The position numbers were made by a program, and so were the translations under genes. This document shows, in pieces, positions 14,326 through 23,484 of a stretch of DNA of 64,000 bases; within the stretch, counting starts at the first letter, position 1, and every line of letters begins with the position of its first letter. The stretch comes from Tubulanus polymorphus (Eukaryota > Nemertea > Palaeonemertea > Tubulaniformes > Tubulanidae): contig NC_134026.1 of assembly GCF_964204645.1 (NCBI RefSeq), positions 29,034,650 through 29,098,649 of the forward strand. Direction: 5' to 3'. Below the pieces are notes generated by a model, which saw nothing but the letters and a program-made list of their open reading frames with translations, had not been told where the DNA came from and made no database searches.

Positions 14326-17034
14326 ATGAGCTGGTAAGTTTATCACAACAATTCACATTTTTTAAATTATAGCCTACAACAAGTTAGTTAGTTACCTAAT
14401 CACGATAGGTAGAACACAATATCCGTGTTGACGCGATGAGGAGAGAATCCCAGAATGATAATAAAAAGTCCGAAAATGAAACTTCGAGATAGTAGTTTAT
14501 TTCAACGTTTCGACTATATCCTAATAGTCATCTTCAGGAATAATATTCATTATTATTCAGAATGCATGCTTCAGGAATAATATATACATTATTCCTGAAG
14601 ATGACTATTAGGATATAGTCGAAACGTTGAAATAAACTACTATCTCGAAGTTTCATTTTCGGACTTTTTATTATCATTCTGGGATTCTCTCCTAGTTACC
14701 TAATCGTTGGTGGTAAGCTTTTTATTATCGGATGGGCTTATATGTGGTTTGTGAAAATATCCGATCGTGTAACTAAACCACAGACAGGTTACTGACTAAC
14801 AACAAGTCTGAATTACCAGACGATGTATAGGTTCCCTTGGGAACGATGGCTTAGCCTACAACGCTGGATTCCTTTTGAATTGTTCAAAAATCAAAAGAGA
14901 GTGTGTTTATTTCTCTAAGGTTGTTATTTCTTATCTAAAATTGAATTAGAATAACTCTTTCATCCTCCCTACTCACGAGAATATCTTCTTTTACATTATA
15001 TTTATGTTTCTTTGCTATGATATGTGACTCCTGTTAGATGATATTCCTACCAGTGTCTGCATGAGATGTTACTGATCTGTTGATATGATATATGATCTTC
15101 ATTGTCTATTGTGAAAAATACAAGGACTAATATGATAACTTTTTTTGAGCCGTGTTTCAGTAAACATATCCCACATGACTCTCTTGTTCTGATATTTCAG
15201 GAATCCGTTTAAACGAAATGATGCTCCAAGACGAAGTGTCATTTCTAAATCTGTAAGTGTTCAAATCGCTGTCTTAGTTCTACCGTATTTCTATTCAGCA
15301 AGAGGACTATAGTACGTTCCATTTTACGTGTAACCAAAATTACAGTATTTCAAGTGAGCCAAACTACTATTGAATTTTTTTCAGGCGGAAAGAGAGTTTG
15401 AACGAGATGTCAAGAAATTGGAAGAGTAAGATTTTATTTGAATTTTTGCTGTTTGAACAGAAAATGGCGATAACTTAACGATAAAGTTTCATAAAGAAAT
15501 TAGATATGATGATATGATCTCCACCTACTAATCAAAGATACATCTTACAAGATATCTGATTCTGTCTAGACAAGATACCTACGCATTTCACCTGCTAAGT
15601 GTTCAGTTGTTCCTTGCTTCACAAAGATCTGCGAAAGTTAGTTGAATTTTCTATTGCCATGAATGTACCTTTTTTAGGTTGGATGAATGCGGCAAGAAAT
15701 TGAACAAAGATACTAAAAGATGCATTGAAAACTCAGGAAGTACGGTACCTGCTGATCTGAAAAATGTTCCTTCTTGTGATTTATTCAAAAGAAATTAAGT
15801 TGGACGTTTGAGCAAAAAAAAAATGTCTGTATTTTTGTTGTAGCACTTGTAAAAACTGAATTGAAGTTATCACAAGATTTGACACAGAGCAGTTTGTATC
15901 AAACAGATGAGCAATTCAAGATGTTAACTGATGATTGGGCACATGCTATTACACGATTAGATCTTCTGACACAAGAGAAGGTATATAAAATAAGATGTGT
16001 AAAATAGAAACATCACCCAGCTTCTTATATGACTAGCTGTTGAATTTACCAAACTTTTCAGAATGCAGTTCATACCAAGACAATGGTGGAGCCACTAAAA
16101 AAGTGAGAGAAACATCAACTTCATTTAATAATGTACTTTTAGTTTTGCTGAATTAATGTAATATATCAGTATCTCATTGTAAATTGATAATAGATTCAGC
16201 AGTATATTTCCTGGTATGAGGGCTGCCGTTAAGAAACGTGAATCAAGTCTACAAGAATACACTCGATGTCAAGAAAAAGTAGATAGATATCGAGAACGTG
16301 AAAGAACTGGGCCAAATATTGTCAAACTAGAGCAGGTTCATTTCAACTCTAAAAAGATTGTATCGAATAGATGAATATCCAAAATATCTATTGATATCTT
16401 TTTTTCTATGTATTGTTCATTTTAGAGTAAGAAAGCTTTAACCGTTGCTAAGGAAGATTTTGAGACACAGAATCAGATTCTGAGGGAAGATTTACCGCGG
16501 CTGTACGAGGGGAGGATCGATTTCTTTGAACCTTGTTTCCAGGCACTTATTAAGACGCAGGTACAGTATATTGTAACATGAGAGAAGTATCCGCTTATTC
16601 TTTATGAAGCGCTCAAGCATGTACAGTCAAAACCCACTTCATTTGGATCAGTTTAATCCGGATTTCGATCCAGTCCACATATCATTTATGGTCAATCTAT
16701 ACATAAATTCAACTCAAATATGATGTCAAATCCGGATTTCTCATAAAATTGGATTAAATACATCAGTCCCAAATGATCTGAATTAAACACTTTCTTCATG
16801 TACTGTATTCTAAGTTTGCGGTTACGTATGGAGAAAGTATTGACGATTTCCAAAAAACTGTGATTTGTGATTTATTTTTAGGTTACATATTTCACTGAAG
16901 CACATAAGATCTACTCGGAACTCTCGGGCAAAATGACCTCGGAAAAAGATTTGTTGCTCGATGATAGTTATGAGAATCAACTGGACAATAAATTATCAGA
17001 AATCAGATCACTTTCAATTATTGCTGATGATTGA
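14326..17034 (+). CDS. BIN3: Bridging integrator 3 (N-BAR domain protein)
   Basis: BAR-domain protein that binds curved membranes and acts in actin organisation and cytokinesis. Nine coding exons were rebuilt with consistent phases: 14326-14333, 15201-15252, 15385-15425, 15678-15739, 15844-15980, 16062-16102, 16200-16335, 16426-16560, 16882-17034. The total is 254 residues, against 253 in human BIN3. The start MSW is split by the first intron, as in vertebrates. Family landmarks include MSWNPFK, EREFERDVKKLEE, VKKRESSLQEY, RERERTGPNIVKLEQ, LPRLYEGRIDFFEPCFQALI and the C-terminal LSIIADD (human LSIVADD). The protein is almost wholly a BAR coiled coil with no SH3 domain, as is normal for BIN3. 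Exon 4 has two possible donors; only the one at 15740 keeps the frame. Intron 1 contains a nested transposon. Confidence 0.95.
14390..14705. mobile_element. Foldback retroelement-like insertion with 12-bp target-site duplication
   Basis: A 106-bp inverted repeat, 14439-14544 against 14588-14693, is identical over its whole length and is separated by a 43-bp loop. The insertion (14402-14693) is flanked by direct copies of AGTTACCTAATC at 14390-14401 and 14694-14705. An unoccupied version of the target, with AGTTACCTAATC running directly into GTTGGTGGTAAGC, exists in inverted orientation near 20660-20690. Perfect arm identity implies a young event. There is no coding sequence. It lies inside BIN3 intron 1. 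Confidence 0.8.
14595..14625 (+). ncRNA. Hammerhead-ribozyme-like core in the foldback element
   Basis: CTGAAGA (14595-14601) is followed by a hairpin, GACTAT (14603-14608), six-base loop and ATAGTC (14615-14620), then GAAAC (14621-14625). This order, CUGANGA, stem II, GAAAC, is the conserved hammerhead core. The mirrored copy in the left arm puts the same core on the minus strand. Penelope-like retroelements and retrozymes carry such cores. Helices I and III and a cleavage site were not established, so activity is uncertain. Confidence 0.35.
14694..14745. repeat. Dispersed repeat, copy A (inverted relative to copy at 20.6 kb)
   Basis: From AGTTACCTAATC through GGTGGTAAGC and ATCGGATGGGCTTATA, this segment matches the reverse complement of 20636-20690 almost base for base. 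It is a piece of an older repeat into which the foldback element inserted. Confidence 0.65.
14811..14880 (+). repeat. Dispersed repeat fragment related to 48829-48900
   Basis: GTCTGAATTACCAGACG, then GGTTCCCTTGGGAACGATGG, resembles GTCTGAATACCAGACG ... GGTCCCTTGGAGAACAACGG near 48.83 kb, with small gaps. The two are probably diverged copies of one transposon. The family is not identified. Confidence 0.4.
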
Positions 17035-17217
17035 TATTAACAACCGTTTCTGAAATTGCGATTTGAAGTTGTGATATGAAAATTATATTTTAGCATATAA
17101 TCATGCATGTAGTCAATTTAAAACAATTCTAAAATGTTGCCATAAATTCGGTGTTTGATATTTTATTCACTGATAGTCATTGTTTAATGCAACGTTGATA
17201 TATTTTTACTTTATATA

Positions 17218-17223
17218 AATAAA
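17218..17223 (+). terminator. Polyadenylation signal of BIN3
   Basis: AATAAA lies 184 bp after the BIN3 stop codon. Confidence 0.5.
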
Positions 17224-17642
17224 TGTATATGTATATATAAAAAAATGAATGCGTATTACTGTTTCATGTTCTATTGATCAAATCCTATGTCCTGTCTGGA
17301 TTGCATAGAAAAATAACCGCGACACTGAAATATGGGATTCGAACATGATGGTATATTTAGAACAGCTGCAGCGTAACAAATTTACTGAAGAATTGTCAAC
17401 CAAGTGATAAGCTCTTTAGTTTTTGTCATTTTTCAGGTAAGTGTTTCACTTTTATTCACACAAAAATAAAGAACCTGACCCTCATTAAAACTGTCTGATT
17501 AGTAGTAAAGGGAGCGCAGCTGATAAACACTGAAAACGGTGCTATATTGTAGAATGTTATGAGCTGATCATACTAATTATCGCGAGCAAACTTTATTGTT
17601 TATTGTAGTATATGGGAATAAAGGTATTCCATATGACTGACA

Positions 17643-19222
17643 ATGGAGGAAAATGATAAAACGAAAGACACATCTGGCGATCGATCCATTAGTAAAACGC
17701 ACAGTAGAAATCGATCTCGGCATAGAAAACTGAGAAAATTGATCGAAAAGCAACCTCATGAAATTCAAGCTAAAATGATGGCTGCTTTAGACTCCTCAAA
17801 TACGAGAGTTCATACGTCATCATCCTCCACATCTGAATCAGATGATTCTTCTGACAGCAGTAGAGAGAGAAAATCAAGGAAAAAGAAACGTAAAAGGGAT
17901 TCATCATCTTCGAGTAGCCCTGAGCGAAAAAAACGAAAATCAACGTCCAAGAAAAAAAAGAAAACTCAAGATTCCTCAACTTCAGACAGTTCAAGTTCTG
18001 ATAGCAGTCCAGTGAAAAAGAGCAAAAAGAAGAAGGACAAGAAGAAACCGAAGAAGAAGAAAGTTAAGAAGAAGAAAGAATCGTCATCGTCGGGAAGTTC
18101 CAGTGAGAGCTCGGAACCCAAGAAAAAGAAGAAAAAAAAGATTAAGAAGAAAAAGAAGGATTCATCAGATTCAGATGATAGCAGCAGTGATGATTCAGAT
18201 CATAAAAAAACTAAGAAGTATGAATTATGTGTATATTACAGATATGTATAAAGATCTGACTTATATATCAAATTGTTGCGTATCTTTTAAGACGTAAGAA
18301 GATGAAGGTTGCTGATGCCGATTCATTGAAGTATAAATTATCTCTATCTTTAAGAGCCAAAAAGAAAAAGAACAAGAAGGTTAAAGATAAAAAGAAAAAG
18401 AAAGGAGACAAAAAGAAGGATGATATGTCTATGATAACTGTGGGACCACAACCTGCTCCTTTTATTGAGACTGCTGGTAGGTTATTCTTATGCCAGTTGC
18501 TTTTAAGCATTGAAAGAATTTTCTTTTATATATATATTTACATAATTGATCAATTTTAGTGCCATCAACATCGACTGCTGGATATGTTCGTATACTGAAG
18601 CCAATGACTAAAGAGGAATGGGAAAAACAACAGAGTGTTGTCAGAAAAGTTCTCGATCCTGAAACTGGAAGAATTAGGTAGGTATAAGATATTCATCATT
18701 TTGCGCATTCAAAATAGGATAAAGTATGTGCATAATTCTAAGCTCCTGATTTCAGGCTTGTAAAGGGAGATGGTGAAATACTTGAGGAGATAGTCAGTAA
18801 GGACAGACACAGAGAAATCAATAAGGTAGCTATCTGTTTGTATGTATCCTATTACCGATATTGAAAAGGTGGTGCAGTATAGACAAGTGGCTAGGCCGTT
18901 TGACCCTGAGATGTCAGGGCATGGGTTTCGAACCCGGTACATTACCGTCTGTTGTGTACCCAGACAAGACACTTATCCTCATTGCCTCTCTCCACCCGGG
19001 AGTAAATGGGTACCTGGTCTGATAGATGATTCCTTAGCGCCTTGTTGCTACTCAGATGTTACTTCTGGCTGGAATTAGTGCTCTGAGCGGCCTGACTGGA
19101 TCAAACTATATACCGGGTAAGCCTCATTGAGTCTATCAAATGTAAATATTCTTCGTTAATTACAGCAAGCTACACTCGCTGATGGAATTAGCTACCAAAA
19201 ACAAGCTGGAACTTTTCAATGA
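17643..19222 (+). CDS. ARL6IP4: ARL6IP4-like splicing regulator (SRp25)
   Basis: Nuclear SR-like protein thought to modulate splicing. Five coding exons: 17643-18217, 18292-18476, 18560-18677, 18756-18825, 19166-19222, all in matching phase, about 334 residues. The first 200 residues are a serine and lysine-rich low-complexity region with repeated KKKKK and SSSDSS blocks, so the frame there is weak evidence by itself. The diagnostic part is the conserved C-terminus: [20 protein letters not shown], then [20 protein letters not shown] and HREINKQAT, which match human ARL6IP4 almost word for word. It follows BIN3 head to tail, about 420 bp beyond the BIN3 poly(A) signal. Intron 4 holds a SINE. 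Confidence 0.93.
18870..19130 (+). repeat. tRNA-derived SINE in ARL6IP4 intron 4
   Basis: The head reads GACAAGTGGCTAGG (A-box-like), followed about 45 bp later by GGGTTTCGAACCCGG (B box, as in tRNA T arms). After the tRNA-like part comes a body with CTCTCCACCCGGGAGTAAAT and GGGTACCTGG, a central segment I associate with widespread metazoan SINEs (MetaSINE-type domain, from memory). It is oriented with the host gene. A functional tRNA is ruled out by the missing acceptor stem. Confidence 0.7.
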
Positions 19223-19511
19223 TTGATGTTAACGGCAGTTGCTTAAAACTGGTTGCTTATTAGAATTCAGCTGTGATTCTTCAATTCTATTTTTATATGC
19301 CTGTTGCACATTATGGGTAGACTCGTGCTCACAAATCGAAGCTTTATATTCTATGATAAATCATGTATTTCTGGTGTTATTCTGTCTCATATTTTATTGT
19401 TAAATATTTGTGGAAAAATGGAAATTGCCATTGATTTGGTGAATTAACTTTTTATATTGGGATTTATAGATATATGATACTGGTATACTTTATGATTATG
19501 AGAAAATAGAA

Positions 19512-19517
19512 AATAAA
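19512..19517 (+). terminator. Polyadenylation signal of ARL6IP4
   Basis: AATAAA lies about 290 bp after the stop and is followed by a GT-rich stretch near 19540-19557. Confidence 0.55.
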
Positions 19518-19978
19518 GAAAATTGTATTCAAAATATCGCGTATGTCTTTTGGTGGTCCTAATTTTTCTATGATCGGCTAGGATGTGTAAAAGTCTACAC
19601 GATTAAACAATGTCAAAACCCTGTTTTCCATGTGGGTTTCATTGATTATCATCACTGACTTCTGCTGATACTTAGTTCTCTTTTCTGGTATTATCATAAT
19701 TATCTTTGGTTGTTTTTGTAAGGTTATGTACCGGTAATTTTTACAGTTTATTTCGTACAATCGGTTAACCTTCAATCCAAATGGATATATAAGTATAATA
19801 TACAGTTAATTGAATTGAATTGTAGCGGATGAGGAGGCTGTGGCATGTGAGTTTAAAACGGCCTTGAAAATGTGTGGTATTCCTACTTTCCGTTTCCGTT
19901 TTACTTCCGGGTTCACGATTTCTTGGGCCAGCTCATCTAGTTTGATCATAATCCTCGTTCACAGCAACTAACATAGCA

Positions 19979-22900
19979 ATGTCAGGACATTTTGAGAGCA
20001 TCGAAAAATCGTTGAGCACCCATCTTCCATGTGAAGAATTGGCTGAAGTCAAAAGGATTCTTTATGGCAAAGATTTAAGGTGGGTTGAGTTACTTTCAAT
20101 TAATTCAATTCTGCACTTCTTCTTCACTTCAGTCAGTGCATCATCTAATGTCTATTTATTAATTGATGAGACCTGTTTTTCTGGGATATTTTGCTTACTT
20201 TTTGGGGTACATACCTCATTTATGTCTTAACAGAATGCCAAAAATCGCGGACAACAACTGAATATCCGATATATTTCCAGTTCTGTACCAATTAGATGGA
20301 TTGGCAAAAAGACTCCTTAAGTCCAGTTGAATGAGAGAGAAAATCTTCCATTTTGTCAAATTTCTTGGATTTGAACATTGTTACCATGCCTACGCCACCC
20401 TGATTTAGTTGTTGAGACCCCACAAGAAAAATAACTTCATTTCGTAGGCATGGTGACAATGTAAAAATTCAAGAAATTTGACATTCGAGTTGATAGAAAT
20501 TGGATTATTTCGAAAGGTACCTGTGTTAGTTTGTGAATTAAGCCATTAATTGTGGACTGAAGTGAATAGAAAATATATTTTTGAAGTGTTACTTTTTTCA
20601 ACCGTGTTTTGGTCCTTGTCATCCCTAACGTTGGTATAAGCCCATCCGATTATAAAAAGCTTACCACCAACGATTAGGTAACTAACTATGCATCATCATG
20701 TCTAATTTATTGATTGATGATACTTCATATGTAAGATAGACCGTACGAATGTATGTATATATTTTTACAATAAACGCATATTTACAGACATGTAATCAAG
20801 TAAACAAAATCCTAGTCATAAAAAGTTAAAACGACCATCTTCATTATTGTTGTATCATCTTGACATTTCTTCTAATTGCTAGGAAATTCGAAATACCGGC
20901 TGCTGCATTGAGTTTGGCAACTGAGAAAGATTTTGAGCTTCAAGGATATTGCTTCGATGCAGTAAAAGAAGAAACCCGTCCGGCGCGTGAAGTTGTAGTC
21001 GGTGCCATTCAGAACAAAATCATTGCACCAACTACTGCATCGATTACTGAACAAAGAGATAAATTGATTCAGAGAATTAGTGAAATGATTGAAGCGGCTT
21101 CACTTTGCGGGGCTAATATTGTCTGTTTACAGGAAGCTTGGAGTAAGTATATGAGGTATAATCATTTACCCCTTAAAGGTTTCAATTGTTTTTTAATCTA
21201 TTAACCGATAGTTTCAATTGATTGCACAAAATTCACATTGTTCACTTGTAACATTCTACCGTCCCTAGAGCTGCCATGTTTGTTTAGAATGAGGAGCCTC
21301 GATATCTATAGGATGTATAAATATGTCCAAACTGCTCAGTCGATACATGGACTTAAATATAAACCAAAATCACACAGAGAAAGAACCTACTTAATAGATA
21401 TACAGTAGACTGGCCGAGTGTGATCCTATCAACTCGGATGTTTTTTTGAATATTTTTGTGACACTTTTTAAGAAATACATAACATCCAACTCGGATATCA
21501 TCCTAGTTGGATACGGTCCGACTTGATCCGACTTGAGCGGAGTCTACTATGGGGTTTAGTACCAGCGTTTCTTATAAAAATCTCGCCTCCATTTTACAGC
21601 AATGCCATTTGCTTTCTGTACTCGTGAAAAGACTCCGTGGTGTGAATTTGCTGAGTCTGCTTATGATGGACCAACGACTAAAATACTGCAACAAGTAAAT
21701 TTGGTGTCCATTGATTGCTGAATAGTGATTTTGATTTTAAGTCACTATCAAGTTTTTCAAATTGTTGATTTTGTTTCAGCTTGCTGTGAAATACAACATG
21801 TATATAATTTCTCCAATACTTGAACGTGATGAAGTACATGGAGATACATTATGGAATACAGCAGGTATTTGTTCTAATCTGTATACTACCTTCTGAACTG
21901 GTCCACAGCTTTGCACTCAAACACACTTCATTGCACCGATATAAGAAATAATATTACGTTGAAATTGTTGATTTTGTAGTCGTTATTTCAAATAATGGTA
22001 AAGTTCAAGGAGTCAGTCGAAAAAATCACATTCCTAGAGTTGGGGATTTTAATGAGGTAGGCCTGAGTGAAGATGGCTTAGTAACTGATTCCGTTTATAT
22101 AATATATCCTTCTGTTTACAGTCAACCTATTACATGGAAGGAAATACGGGACACAATGTATTTCAAACACCTTGGGGTATGTTCACTTTTCACCAAAATT
22201 TTGATATATGTAAGTGACGCAAGTATCCTAGAAGTAATTGTATGAATATGGTGTTTTAGGAAAGATAGCTATCAATATCTGCTACGGACGACATCATCCT
22301 CAGAACTGGATGATGTATGGAGTGAATGGAGCCGAAATAGTCTTCAACCCATCTGCTACAGTTGGTGCATTAAGGTATGATAAATATCCCATTGAATAGT
22401 GGCATATATTTTTTGTATATTTCAACTGAGTTTTCTATTTGTTTGTGTTTATTACAGTGAACCAATGTGGGGGATAGAGGCCAGAAATGCTGCTATAGCA
22501 AATTCATATTTTACTGTTGCAATCAACAGAGTTGGCACTGTATGTACATGTATTTTTAACATTTTGAGATCTACGTACCTTCAGATAGGATAAACAATCT
22601 AATCATTCATATATTATTATAATCTACGTTTAACAGGAAGAATTCCCAAACGAATTTACTTCTGCTGATGGTAAGAAAGGTAAGTAGGATTAAAATGCCT
22701 GGTATCACTTTACATGATCTAAGATGAGAGACATGTCACGTATGATTTCTTTCAGCGCACAAAGATTTCGGTCATTTCTATGGGTCGAGTTATGTTGCAG
22801 CTCCTGATGCCAGCAGATGTCCTGTAAGTTTTCAAATCAATTGCAGATTGTGCTCTCAGAACATCTTCTGTTACCGTTTATATATACTTTTCATATCTTA

Positions 22901-23157
22901 CAGGGACTATCACGAACTAGAGATGGACTGTTGATTACCAAAATGGATCTGAATTTATGTCGACAAGTGAAAGACAAATGGGGATTTAGGGTAAGTGATT
23001 TTTGGAGTTCGTCAATAGATTCAGTCTATGAACATATTGTATAAGAAAATATGTTTTCCTGTATATAATGTAGATGACACAAAGGCTGGAACTTTACGCA
23101 GATTCACTGAAGGAAGCAATAAAACCAGACTACAAACCACAGATTGTGAAAGAATAA
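19979..23157 (+). CDS. UPB1: Beta-ureidopropionase (N-carbamoyl-beta-alanine amidohydrolase)
   Basis: Last enzyme of reductive pyrimidine breakdown, hydrolysing N-carbamoyl-beta-alanine to beta-alanine, CO2 and ammonia; nitrilase superfamily, cytosolic. Twelve exons with consistent phases: 19979-20079, 20883-21142, 21600-21694, 21780-21864, 21980-22056, 22122-22176, 22260-22374, 22458-22539, 22637-22679, 22756-22823, 22904-22990, 23074-23157. The total is 383 residues, against 384 in human. The catalytic triad is intact: Glu118 in CLQEAW, Lys195 in [12 protein letters not shown] and Cys232 in NICYGRHHP. Other landmarks are [20 protein letters not shown] and [11 protein letters not shown]. Start [17 protein letters not shown] aligns with the human start. 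Promoter bases just upstream include ACTTCCGGGT, an ETS-like site. Confidence 0.97.
20355..20482. repeat. Imperfect inverted repeat in UPB1 intron 1
   Basis: The 40-bp arms 20355-20394 and 20443-20482 are inverted copies at roughly 85-90% identity by eye, with a 48-bp spacer. Outside the arms the similarity stops. It could be a MITE remnant or simply a local inverted duplication. Confidence 0.6.
20636..20690. repeat. Dispersed repeat, copy B (empty target of the 14.4 kb insertion)
   Basis: The reverse complement of this segment matches the flanks of the foldback insertion in BIN3 intron 1, but without the insertion. It gives the pre-insertion order TAGTTAGTTACCTAATC then GTTGGTGGTAAGC. It lies in UPB1 intron 1. 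Confidence 0.65.
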
Positions 23158-23339
23158 ATTTAATCGTTTGTTCGAGGACCAATAAACTATAAAATGTGCT
23201 ACGTTGTAATGGACTGTGATAGTCAACTACTGAATTAAACAGAACCTGACAATTTATTCTATAAAACGAACATTGGAACAATTTAGATTTAAAGATTATC
23301 AATTGTGATTACAAGTTACATTTTTCATTGTAATCAATG

Positions 23340-23345
23340 AATAAA
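23340..23345 (+). terminator. Polyadenylation signal of UPB1
   Basis: AATAAA lies 183 bp after the stop. Another AATAAA overlaps the stop codon (23153-23158) but is too close to be the likely main signal. Confidence 0.5.
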
Positions 23346-23361
23346 TATAGATATTAAATCC

Positions 23362-23367
23362 TTTATT
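23362..23367 (-). terminator. Polyadenylation signal of the RAD51-motif gene
   Basis: TTTATT on the plus strand is AATAAA on the minus strand, 118 bp beyond the stop of the minus-strand gene. It is only 17 bp from the UPB1 signal on the other strand. Confidence 0.4.
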
Positions 23368-23484
23368 AGTAACTATTTCAGTCATGTATATTCTAACTCT
23401 ATTTTAATGGTGCTTTTTTGAAGCAAGTTAGAAAGTAAAATAAATATGTATCGAATAAATAAATGTTAATAACATCTCTGTTTC

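Noticed and set aside
15740-15801. Read-through of BIN3 exon 4 to the stop at 15797, or the donor at 15745
   Set aside because: Using the donor at 15745 puts a stop at the start of exon 5, and read-through would truncate the BAR domain; the donor at 15740 restores a full-length protein of normal size.
18900-18940. A functional tRNA gene
   Set aside because: The B box is present but there is no acceptor stem or anticodon arm; the following body is SINE-like.
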